A DNA stretch of 64,000 bases from Hymenobacter sp. YC55 (GTDB taxonomy: Bacteria > Bacteroidota > Bacteroidia > Cytophagales > Hymenobacteraceae): the NCBI RefSeq assembly GCF_029433095.1, contig NZ_JARNTX010000002.1, forward strand, positions 1,550,001 through 1,614,000. Direction: 5' to 3'. Every line of letters begins with the position of its first letter. Within the stretch, counting starts at the first letter, position 1. Positions 51,553 to 59,032 of the stretch are shown here, piece by piece. A program made the translations under genes and the position numbers. The notes under the pieces were generated by a model, which made no database searches, was not told where the DNA came from, and saw only the letters and a list, made by a program, of their open reading frames with translations.

Positions 51553-52713
51553 ATGAACCTTTTTAGCTCCAAGCACAGCGGCAAAGCCCCTTCCCCGAAA
51601 CCCCAAAGTGCATTTCGCGAGTGGCGCAATGCCTTGGTTTTTGCTGTTGGAGCGGCCACCTTGATTCGTTGGTCGGCCGTTGAGGCCTACCATATTCCTA
51701 CGCCCAGCATGGAGAATTCGCTGCTGGTGGGCGACTATCTATTTGTGAGCCGGTTGCATTATGGTCCTATCACGCCGCAAACGCCGCTTCAAATCCCCCT
51801 GACGCATCAATCGGTTTTGGGCATCAAAAGCTACTCCGACCTGATTCAATTGCCTACGTACCGTTTCCCCGGCTTCAGCTCTATTCAGCGGAATGACGTG
51901 GTGGTGTTTCATGTGCCGCACGAGCAGCAAGTGCCCGCCGACCAGCGTACGCACCTAATCAAGCGCTGCGTGGCAGTGGCGGGCGACACCCTAGAAATCC
52001 GCAACGGCCAAGTGTTTCTCAACGGCAAACCAGGCGAGGCAGCTGGCCAACCGCAGACCAATTACTTCATGGAGGTTGAAACCCCGAATGACGATGTCCG
52101 GCAAGCCTTGCACAGCCAGGGCGTGGTAGACTACAACCAGCCCGACGGCATTCCCCAAGCAGTTACCGACCCCGAAACCGGCAAACAGGGGTTTGCCATA
52201 AGCTGCACGGCCAGCGTGGCCGAGTACTTTCGGAAGCAGCCCTACGTGAAGGCCCTCACCGTAACCGACACCCATGTGCCCGACTTGACCTTGTTTCCGG
52301 ATGCCGCCGATTTTCACGTGTCGAATGCGGTAAGCGCCGCACCGCACCATTGGCAACTCGATAACTACGGCAAACTGCCGGTACCCAAAAAGGGCCAGAC
52401 CATTACGCTTACACCCGACAACGCCGCTATGTATTACAAAATCGTAGCGCAATACGAGCACAACGATGGTATCACGTGGAAGGACGGCATGATTCAGCAG
52501 AACGGCCAGCCTCTCAAGCAATACACCATCAAGCAGAACTACTATTTCATGATGGGTGACAACCGCCACAACTCCGAAGATTCGCGGTTTTGGGGCTTCG
52601 TGCCCGAGGACCATGTAGTAGGCAAAGCAGTGTTCGTTTGGCTGTCGTTAGACCCGTACGGCGATTTTCTACACAAAATTCGCTGGAATCATTTGCTGCA
52701 CCCAGTTAGCTAA
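51553..52713 (+). CDS. lepB: Signal peptidase I
   Basis: 386 residues. An N-terminal membrane helix (about 24-43, ALVFAVGAATLIRW) anchors the enzyme. The S26 boxes are clear: the nucleophile Ser in PTPSMENSLLVGD, the general base Lys in HLIKRCVAVAGD, and the structural boxes GDTLEIRNGQVFLNG and MGDNRHNSEDSRFWGFV. The chain is longer than the E. coli enzyme because of an insert of about 150 residues between the last two boxes, as in other Bacteroidota. It releases secreted proteins from the membrane by removing signal peptides. Monocistronic with about 240 bp upstream. Confidence 0.95.
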   Translation: MNLFSSKHSGKAPSPKPQSAFREWRNALVFAVGAATLIRWSAVEAYHIPTPSMENSLLVGDYLFVSRLHYGPITPQTPLQIPLTHQSVLGIKSYSDLIQLPTYRFPGFSSIQRNDVVVFHVPHEQQVPADQRTHLIKRCVAVAGDTLEIRNGQVFLNGKPGEAAGQPQTNYFMEVETPNDDVRQALHSQGVVDYNQPDGIPQAVTDPETGKQGFAISCTASVAEYFRKQPYVKALTVTDTHVPDLTLFPDAADFHVSNAVSAAPHHWQLDNYGKLPVPKKGQTITLTPDNAAMYYKIVAQYEHNDGITWKDGMIQQNGQPLKQYTIKQNYYFMMGDNRHNSEDSRFWGFVPEDHVVGKAVFVWLSLDPYGDFLHKIRWNHLLHPVS

Positions 52714-52731
52714 TAGATACCCCACCCCAAC

Positions 52732-52802
52732 CCCCTCTGCTTAATTATAACAACCCTCTCCCGGGGGATTCTGCGCGTTAAGCAGAGAGGGCCGGGAGAG
52801 GG
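52732..52802. repeat. Interlocking inverted repeats
   Basis: Two inverted repeats overlap: CCCTCTGCTTAA (52733-52744) with the 52778-52790 arm, and CCCTCTCCCGG (52754-52764) with CCGGGAGAGGG (52792-52802). Because the arms alternate, only one stem can form at a time unless a pseudoknot exists. It lies between lepB and the next plus-strand gene, about 20 bp past the lepB stop. Confidence 0.5.
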
Positions 52803-52863
52803 GTACGCTAAAGGCAACAAACCATGCCCTCCTATAGCCCGAAGAATTCTATCTTCCGGCTAC

Positions 52864-54153
52864 ATGAGATGTATTTCGCATTTAAAGATGGGAGCAGTGG
52901 TCGTGGCGCTGCTGTTGCCGGTTTTGGGGTGGGCGCAAGGCAACCCGTTGCCCCGCCTGCTTCAGGCCGATACGGCCCGGTTTGGGCGCGTACTGCGCAA
53001 TCCGGCGGCGTATCGGCTTCAGATTCTGTACACGCAAATCAACCGCGACGCCGAAGGCAAGCCGCACTTTCGTACGTTCCGTTATGGTGCGTCGGCACGG
53101 CAGTATTTCTATCCGGCTAGCACCGTGAAGCTGCCAGCGGCGGCTTTAGCACTAGCAAAGCTGCGGAGCCTGCGGGCGCAGGTGCCCGGGCTTACGGCCG
53201 CCTCCCCGCTGCGGATAGATTCCGCTTTTGCCGGCCAAACCCGCGTGTTGCGCGATTCTTCGGCGGCCTCGGGCCGGGCCAGTGTGGGGCAGTACGTGCG
53301 CAAGGTGCTGCTAGTGAGCGACAATGATGCCTACAACCGGCTCTATGAGTTTGTGGGGCAGCAGGAGCTGAATGACAAGCTGCGTAGCCTTGGCCTGCGC
53401 CGTACCCGGCTGATTCATCGACTTTCCGTCGGTGACGAAGAGCCCGGCTCGCGCCACACCAACCCGCTGGCTTTTTACGCCGATACTGTCCTCACGCAAC
53501 CGCTCTACATGCAGCCTTCTGCCTACAATAGCCAGCCGCTCCCAAAGCTGGCGGCGCAGGATATTCGGATTGGTCAGGCCTATTTGCAGGGCGATAAACG
53601 AGTGGAGACGCCATTCGACTTCAGCGTTAAAAACAACTTCCCGCTGCCCGAGCAGCAGCAGGTGCTGCGAGCTTTGCTGTTTCCAGAAGCCACGCCCGCC
53701 AAGCACCGCTTTGCGCTGGCCCCCGACGACTACCAGTTCCTGTACCGCTACCTGTCGATGCTGCCCCGCGAAAGCCGCGCCCCGCGCTACGATGCGGCGC
53801 ACTTTCCCGATACCTACGCTAAGTTTCTGCTGGGCGGTGGGGGCATTGCGCCGCTGCCACCGGGCGTACGGGTCTTCAACAAGATCGGGCAGGCGTACGG
53901 CTTCCTCATCGACAATGCCTACGTAGCCGACTTCGAACACGGCGTGGAGTTTCTGCTGGCCGCCGTCATCTACGTCAACGCCGACGGCGTGCTCAACGAC
54001 GACCACTACGATTACGACACCATCGGCTTCCCTTTCCTGCGCGACTTAGGCCAGGCGGTGTATAACTACGAGCGACAACGCCCGTGCCGCCAGCCGGCCA
54101 ACCTCAGCCGATTTCAGCTCAACTACAACGTAGTAGGGGAGGACGCGCCATGA
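52864..54153 (+). CDS. Exported serine hydrolase of the beta-lactamase class A-like fold
   Basis: 429 residues with a signal peptide (MRCISHLKMGAVVVALLLPV). The catalytic boxes of the beta-lactamase/PBP superfamily are visible: PASTVKLP (Ser86, Lys89) and VSDNDAYN (Ser152, Asn154). The third box reads KIG (FNKIGQAYG) where class A enzymes have KTG or KSG. A full beta-lactamase is therefore doubtful; a peptidoglycan-directed serine hydrolase fits the next genes better. The stop codon overlaps the start of the VanX-like gene (ATGA), so the two are translationally coupled. Confidence 0.85.
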   Translation: MRCISHLKMGAVVVALLLPVLGWAQGNPLPRLLQADTARFGRVLRNPAAYRLQILYTQINRDAEGKPHFRTFRYGASARQYFYPASTVKLPAAALALAKLRSLRAQVPGLTAASPLRIDSAFAGQTRVLRDSSAASGRASVGQYVRKVLLVSDNDAYNRLYEFVGQQELNDKLRSLGLRRTRLIHRLSVGDEEPGSRHTNPLAFYADTVLTQPLYMQPSAYNSQPLPKLAAQDIRIGQAYLQGDKRVETPFDFSVKNNFPLPEQQQVLRALLFPEATPAKHRFALAPDDYQFLYRYLSMLPRESRAPRYDAAHFPDTYAKFLLGGGGIAPLPPGVRVFNKIGQAYGFLIDNAYVADFEHGVEFLLAAVIYVNADGVLNDDHYDYDTIGFPFLRDLGQAVYNYERQRPCRQPANLSRFQLNYNVVGEDAP

Positions 54154-54806
54154 CACCTACGGCCTTCACCTTCCCAACACCCAATGCCTATGGCTTGGCG
54201 GTAGTTACTGACGTGTCCGCTTACCAGCAACAAGTTCACCTACACCCCGAAACCAAGCTGGTGAACCTGCGGGACGCAATTCCTGGTATTCAGCTTGATA
54301 TTCGCTACGCCACGGTTTCCAACGTACTAGGCGAGGCCCTGTACCCAACGGCTGCAGCGTTTCTGCGTGCCCCCGCAGCCGCAGCGTTGCAGCAGGTGCA
54401 AGCGGCCTTGGCCGTGCATGGCGTGGGGTTGGTGGTGTTCGATGCCTACCGGCCGTACAGCGTCACGGTGCGGTTCTGGAACCAAATTCAGGACGAAACC
54501 TACGCGGCCCCACCGTGGCGCGGCTCCCGGCACAACCGCGGCTGCTCCGTGGATGTAGGGCTAGTGGATGCCACCGGCCAGCCGTTGCGCATGCCCGCCG
54601 ATTTCGATGATCTGACGCCCGCCGCCCATGCTGCCTACGAGCCCGTAGCAGCCGAGGCGCGCCGTAACCGTACGTTGCTACTAGATACCATGGCGGCTTT
54701 CCACTTCGTGAACTACCCAGCGGAGTGGTGGCACTTCGACTTTGCGCGGTGGGCCGAGTTCGACTTATTGGATATTCCGTTCACCGCATTGCCCTCAACT
54801 AAGTAG
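54150..54806 (+). CDS. VanX-like D-alanyl-D-alanine dipeptidase (M15D)
   Basis: 218 residues from the ATG at 54150 (MTPTAFTFPTPNAYG), within the ATGA overlap with the previous gene. The zinc-dipeptidase motifs are RHNRGCSVDVGLVD (His and Asp ligands) and EWWHFDF (catalytic Glu, His ligand), with YRPYS providing the conserved Arg. No signal peptide is visible, so it should act in the cytosol, where such enzymes recycle the dipeptide released from wall precursors. VanX itself takes part in glycopeptide resistance in enterococci, but there are no vanHA-type genes here, so a recycling role is more likely. Confidence 0.9.
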   Translation: MTPTAFTFPTPNAYGLAVVTDVSAYQQQVHLHPETKLVNLRDAIPGIQLDIRYATVSNVLGEALYPTAAAFLRAPAAAALQQVQAALAVHGVGLVVFDAYRPYSVTVRFWNQIQDETYAAPPWRGSRHNRGCSVDVGLVDATGQPLRMPADFDDLTPAAHAAYEPVAAEARRNRTLLLDTMAAFHFVNYPAEWWHFDFARWAEFDLLDIPFTALPSTK

Positions 54807-54888
54807 TTGCAATTGGATATAGCGTTTGAAGAAGGCAAGCCATTCGTTTATATTCAGGCAGATTCAGATATAACTGGCAAGGCAGCGC

Positions 54889-55143
54889 ATGAAAAAATTC
54901 ACTGTAACTACCCACGGGCACCACTTTGATATCGAGGCTAGCTTCTGGAACGGCCGGGAAAGAATTACTTATAATGGGCAGGTCGTATCCGACAAAAAAA
55001 GCTTCCTGTTTGTGAGTCCTCACATCTTCACGGTGGTGGAAGACGGTACTGATGTGGTCTATGAAGTGAACATGCTCAGCGGGTTATTCCGGATTGGGTT
55101 TGTGGTGCGGCGCAACGGTATTGCGGTGGCAAGTAGTTCTTAG
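54889..55143 (+). CDS. Small beta-rich protein, unknown function
   Basis: 84 residues, no signal peptide. It is rich in beta-forming residues (HFDIEASFWNGRERITYNGQ, then FLFVSPHIFTVVEDG). The arrangement recalls small beta-sandwich proteins, but no family is certain. The gene follows the VanX-like gene by 82 bp and precedes the GHL10 gene by about 40-70 bp, so it may belong to the same operon. Confidence 0.7.
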   Translation: MKKFTVTTHGHHFDIEASFWNGRERITYNGQVVSDKKSFLFVSPHIFTVVEDGTDVVYEVNMLSGLFRIGFVVRRNGIAVASSS

Positions 55144-55211
55144 CCAACCAAAACAGTAGTGATATACGGCGAGGAGGCGCTAATTTGCAGCCTGATTCCC
55201 TTTTCGTGCTG

Positions 55212-56996
55212 ATGTCCCATTTGTTTGCCGCCGGCCGGCTTCTTGCTTTTTTTGTTTCTATTGTAGGCCTACTGGCTGTTTCTGCACGCCCCGCCCTTGC
55301 CGATGTGCCCCCCAAACGCGAACTACGCGGCGTTTGGATTGCCACCGTGGAAAACATCGACTGGCCCAGTTCCCGCAACCTTACCCCCGAGCAGCAGCGC
55401 CGCGAATACCGCCGCATGCTGGACCTACAGCAGCGCAACGGCATCAACGCGGTATTTGTGCAAGTCCGTCCCGCCTCCGATGCTTTCTACCAAAGCAGCC
55501 TGGAACCCTGGAGCCGGTGGCTGACCGGTACCCAAGGCAAAGCGCCCAATCCGGCCTACGACCCGTTGCCCTTCCTCATCGAAGAAGCGCACAACCGGGG
55601 CATGGAATTCCACGCTTGGTTTAATCCTTATCGGGCTTCCATGGATTCGGTGACGCGCCGGCTGGCCCCGAATCACCCGTTTCGGCAGCATCCGGAGTGG
55701 TTTCTGCGCTATGCGGGCAAATTGCTCTACAACCCCGGTTTACCGGAAGTGCGTCAGTACATCAACCGCATCATCATGGACGTGGTGCGCCGCTACGACA
55801 TCGACGGTGTACACTTCGACGACTACTTCTACCCGTATCCGGAGGCGGGCCAAGTCATTCACGATGAAGCGGCTTTCGCGCAGTTCAACCCCGACAACCT
55901 CACACTGCCCAACTGGCGCCGCCAAAACGTAAACGTGCTCATCCGCGACCTGCACGACTCGATCCAGCACACCAAGCGCTGGGTGAAATTCGGGGTGTCG
56001 CCGTTCGGGGTTTGGATGAACCAGCGCAACGACCCGGAGGGCTCGGCTACGTCGGCTTTCGAAGGCTACTCTGGCTTGTATGCCGATGCTCGGGAGTGGA
56101 CGCGTCAGGGGTGGGTTGATTACATTTTGCCGCAACTCTACTGGAGCAGCAGCTTCAAAGTGGCGGCGTATCCGGTGCTGCTGGAATGGTGGTCGCGCAA
56201 CCGGTTTGGGCGGCATCTTTACATCGGGCAGGGGGCCTACCGCATGCTGGAAACCAGCCGCCGCGACACGGCCTGGCTCGGCAACCGGGAACTGCCCCGG
56301 CAAGTCCGGATGAACCGCTCTTTCCCCGCCGATGTGCAGGGTAGCGTGTTCTTCAGCTCGAAGTCGTTGCTGGTGAATCCCCGGCACGCCGCCGATTCGT
56401 TACGCCTGAACCTGTTCCGCTACCCGGCCCTCGTCCCGACGATGCCTTGGCTGGATGCTGTACCGCCCCGTCCCGCGCAGAACTTGGTGGTTACGGCCTC
56501 TCCCAAAGCCAATACCCTCACCTGGCAGCCTGCCCCCATTGCCCCCGACGGCGACCTAGCGGCCTACTATGTGCTCTACCGCTTCGCCGAAAACGAAACG
56601 CCCACTCCCGACGATCCGCGCCACATCCTGACCGTGTTGCGTCCGCGTCCCGGTGCTGGCTTGGCTTACGTGGATACCACCGCCCGCTCGGGCCTTGGCT
56701 ACGCTTATTACCTTACCGCCGTAGATAGGCTGCACAATGAGAGCCGCCCCGTAAACGTGCGTACCACGGGCCGCCCCGTCGAGATTATTGTAGCGCAAGC
56801 TTCCGCTAACCCGGCGCCCGTGCCGCCCGCTGTGCCGCCCGTGGCTACTACGCCACCTCGGCCCACCCCATCAACGCCTCGCTCCACTACCACGCGCATC
56901 AGCACTTCGGCAGGTAGCATTACCAAAATCAAGACGAAGATCAAGCCTCGTAAAAAGCGCGGCGGATTCTTCCGAAGAATTTTCGGCGGACGCTAG
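55212..56996 (+). CDS. GHL10/DigH-like glycosidase, possible peptidoglycan-acting enzyme
   Basis: 594 residues from the ATG at 55212. A TTG at 55185 lies at good distance from GAGGAGG and could add nine residues; both give a signal peptide (MSHLFAAGRLLAFFVSIVGL). The catalytic domain (about 40-400) is of the GHL10/DUF187 type: RELRGVWIATVENIDWPSS, VFVQVRPASDAFYQS, FHAWFNPYRAS and YDIDGVHFDDYFYP. Characterised relatives such as E. coli DigH (YddW) cut denuded peptidoglycan strands. A fibronectin-III-like domain (about 420-520) follows, and a Pro/Thr-rich stalk ends in a basic tail. It closes a group of wall-related genes. Confidence 0.88.
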   Translation: MSHLFAAGRLLAFFVSIVGLLAVSARPALADVPPKRELRGVWIATVENIDWPSSRNLTPEQQRREYRRMLDLQQRNGINAVFVQVRPASDAFYQSSLEPWSRWLTGTQGKAPNPAYDPLPFLIEEAHNRGMEFHAWFNPYRASMDSVTRRLAPNHPFRQHPEWFLRYAGKLLYNPGLPEVRQYINRIIMDVVRRYDIDGVHFDDYFYPYPEAGQVIHDEAAFAQFNPDNLTLPNWRRQNVNVLIRDLHDSIQHTKRWVKFGVSPFGVWMNQRNDPEGSATSAFEGYSGLYADAREWTRQGWVDYILPQLYWSSSFKVAAYPVLLEWWSRNRFGRHLYIGQGAYRMLETSRRDTAWLGNRELPRQVRMNRSFPADVQGSVFFSSKSLLVNPRHAADSLRLNLFRYPALVPTMPWLDAVPPRPAQNLVVTASPKANTLTWQPAPIAPDGDLAAYYVLYRFAENETPTPDDPRHILTVLRPRPGAGLAYVDTTARSGLGYAYYLTAVDRLHNESRPVNVRTTGRPVEIIVAQASANPAPVPPAVPPVATTPPRPTPSTPRSTTTRISTSAGSITKIKTKIKPRKKRGGFFRRIFGGR

Positions 56997-57060
56997 GTTT
57001 TTCAACTCTACTTAAGCTAATAAACGAAGTAACGAAGCTGTTCCAGGAAATCACCTGCCC

Positions 57061-57168
57061 GTCATGCTGAGCGCAGTCGAAGCATCTCGCTCGACTCGTT
57101 GAGCTCATAAAGGAGTTACCACACTAGCCAGATGCTTCGACTACGCCTCCGGCTTCGCTCAGCATGAC
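57061..57168. repeat. REP-like element with expanded right arm
   Basis: Left arm 57061-57091 is GTCATGCTGAGCGCAGTCGA followed by AGCATCTCGCT. Right arm 57131-57168 is its reverse complement with the insert CGACTACGCCTCCGGCTTCG, nearly identical to the right arm at 22796-22838. The spacer is 39 bp. Confidence 0.85.
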
Positions 57169-57222
57169 GGTATGGAGAAGGTTGATTGATTTCCTGGTCA
57201 GCTTTATAAGTATATAGCAAAA

Positions 57223-57248
57223 GCCTCCTTCGCTATAGCGAGGGAGGC
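57223..57248 (+). terminator. Hairpin downstream of GHL10 gene
   Basis: GCCTCCTTCGCT (57223-57234) pairs with 57237-57248 with one G-U type change and a 2-nt loop. It is flanked by AAAA on the left and TTGTGTT on the right, so it is a probable terminator for the wall-gene group. Confidence 0.6.
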
Positions 57249-57413
57249 CTTGTGTTACTGATGCTGCTTAAGCTTTCCGAAAAACCAGGTGGTGGCATAG
57301 CTGACTTAGTTGAAGCCTATACTTGGTTTCTAAATCAGCTACGCTACCATCTGGCGGCCAGTACCAGTAGGAACTGGTAAGGCACTTTCGGGATAAACGC
57401 CGGGTGGGTGCTT

Positions 57414-57560
57414 ATGGATGTAGAAACACAAAAGCAGCTCAAGAGTTGCAGCCTATTGCCCAGATTATCTGTCGAAGATTTTCACCGAACACTGAATGAG
57501 CCGGATACAGTAACGAAGAAAATCATCTACATAGCCGGCTTCGGACAGAATAAGGTATAG
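57414..57560 (+). CDS. Possible 48-residue protein, weak support
   Basis: An ATG frame encodes MDVETQKQLKSCSLLPRLSV, continues through EDFHRTLNEPDTVTKKIIYI and ends FGQNKV. No family, signal peptide or membrane helix is visible, and there is no clear ribosome-binding site. It may be a remnant of a larger gene or chance. I list it only because it is the best frame in a long empty region. Confidence 0.2.
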   Translation: MDVETQKQLKSCSLLPRLSVEDFHRTLNEPDTVTKKIIYIAGFGQNKV

Positions 57561-57598
57561 CGTAGCGGACTAATGCAGCGCGGGCAACCGGCTGGCTG

Positions 57599-57662
57599 GT
57601 TTGTTGCATCATAAAAAAGGCTCTGCTATCAATAGCAGAGCCTTTTTTATGATGCAACAAAC
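57599..57662 (-). terminator. Perfect 31-bp-arm palindrome after the sus operon
   Basis: Arms 57599-57629 and 57632-57662 are perfect inverted repeats (start GTTTGTTGCATCATAAAAAA) around CA. The core GGCTCTGCTAT...ATAGCAGAGCC with T6 on both strands is a strong terminator; the outer TTTGTTGCATCAT arms extend it. It begins 8 bp beyond the stop codon of the last gene of the operon. Confidence 0.88.
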
Positions 57663-57670
57663 ACAAATTG

Positions 57671-58987
57671 CTACAGTGCCTTTACTGCCAGCGTTACGGC
57701 TGCATCGGTGGGGGAGGTTCGGTTGATACCTGCCACCGTGAAGATGACGTACTGGTCGAGGCCACGCACACGGGCAATAACCACGTCACCTACCACCACG
57801 TTATCGAGCGTGGTTACTTGGTTGGCAGCCGGAGCAGTCAGGAACGCTTGCCGAATGCTGTTGAGCGTGGCACTGGTATATGCTGCGGCACCGCCCGTAG
57901 TATAGCGGAAGAAGCGGGTAGGAACGGGCGCAGGCGTGCCCGTAGTGGGGTTTAGGGCTTGCAGACGCACTGCATTGCTGGCCGTACTGGTAATAGCAAG
58001 GTCCTTGCTGCTAGCAGCCCCGGTAGCTGGTACTGGCATAAACGAAGTAAGATCGTAAGCAGCTAAGTCGCCGCCGGTGGTACCGGTGTACGAAAGCGTA
58101 ACCGTGCGCGCCGCGGCTAGTGCGGTAGACGTACCGGGGGTGAGAGCAGGCGCCGTAATAGTAGCCGTGCGGAAAGTAGCAGCCAGCGGGGGAGTGCGCT
58201 CTTGGTAACGGCTTTTGGCCTCAAACCGGAACACAACGGGTTGGCCGCTGCTGCCGGGTGGCAAAGTCAGATCCACATTCACGGTGGTAGCTGCACCGCT
58301 CTGCGTACCAGCCACAGGTACTCGTTGGCGGGCAAAGCGGCGTTCGTCGCCGCTACCTACTTTCACGTACGTAATCAAACTATCAAGGTCCTTGAACAAA
58401 GTGCCGGTGGAGGTAATGGCAGTGGCAGTCGTAATGCCTCCTTCGTTCAACACGACCGGGTAACGCACTACGTCGCCGGGAACGGGCGTAATCGTGCTGG
58501 GGGCCGTTACGTTGCTTACGTTGTTCACGCGAATGGTAGGTGTGGCTTGCGCCAAACGGAAGCTGAACGTACGCGTCTTGGTTTGCCCGTTCTGGCTCAC
58601 CAACACGGCGTCAACCCGCACGTTTGCCTTGTTCTGCCCAGCGGGTACAGTGTAGTTGACAAGCAGCGTATCCGATTGCCGAATACGGGAGAAGGCTGCC
58701 CGATAGGGAATAGTCTGCACCAGCGTGGAGTCGCGGCCAGGCTCAACTTTTTGCAAAATGCGGATTTCACTGAGGGGAGCAGTTTGCTCGGCAAAGCGCA
58801 ACTCGAACTGCACTATCTCGCCGGGTGCGTACTTGGTAGCTGTGCCCAGCGCGTTGGTAGAAAAAGTAGGCAGCTGCGGACTCACCTCGGTGTAGTAAGT
58901 ATCCAGCTCCTTTTCGCAGCTGCTGGCCAACACCGCCAACGCCGGTAATAGGAGAACTGCAGCGCGGGAAAGTTTAGAAAATATCAT
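57671..58987 (-). CDS. Surface lipoprotein of the SusCD operon
   Basis: 438 residues with a lipoprotein signal peptide (LLPALAVLASSC, Cys24). The mature part is built of beta-sandwich-like segments: about 35-140 with APGEIVQFELRFAEQTAPLS, then further Ig-like stretches (PVPGDVVRYPVVLNEGG; PPLAATFRTATITAP). It follows susD on the same strand after 45 bp, the position where SusE/SusF-like glycan- or ligand-binding lipoproteins are usually found. It has no clear Pfam-type signature I can name. It is probably exposed on the cell surface. Confidence 0.8.
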   Translation of the reverse strand: MIFSKLSRAAVLLLPALAVLASSCEKELDTYYTEVSPQLPTFSTNALGTATKYAPGEIVQFELRFAEQTAPLSEIRILQKVEPGRDSTLVQTIPYRAAFSRIRQSDTLLVNYTVPAGQNKANVRVDAVLVSQNGQTKTRTFSFRLAQATPTIRVNNVSNVTAPSTITPVPGDVVRYPVVLNEGGITTATAITSTGTLFKDLDSLITYVKVGSGDERRFARQRVPVAGTQSGAATTVNVDLTLPPGSSGQPVVFRFEAKSRYQERTPPLAATFRTATITAPALTPGTSTALAAARTVTLSYTGTTGGDLAAYDLTSFMPVPATGAASSKDLAITSTASNAVRLQALNPTTGTPAPVPTRFFRYTTGGAAAYTSATLNSIRQAFLTAPAANQVTTLDNVVVGDVVIARVRGLDQYVIFTVAGINRTSPTDAAVTLAVKAL

Positions 58988-59032
58988 TCGCTTCAGGAAA
59001 AATAGCCAAAGAAAATACCGCCAGGTTGCCGG

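Larger units (their letters stand above)
56997..57670. other. Long intergenic region with repeats and palindromes
   Basis: 674 bp without a confident gene. From left: a two-armed REP-like copy (57061-57168), a hairpin (57223-57248), a stretch with one possible 48-codon frame (57414-57560), and a perfect 31-bp-arm palindrome (57599-57662). The sequence 57256-57410 shows nothing I recognise. Confidence 0.6.

Noticed and set aside
54150..54806. VanX-like gene as part of a vancomycin-resistance cluster
   Set aside because: No VanH or VanA-type ligase nearby and the neighbours fit wall recycling.
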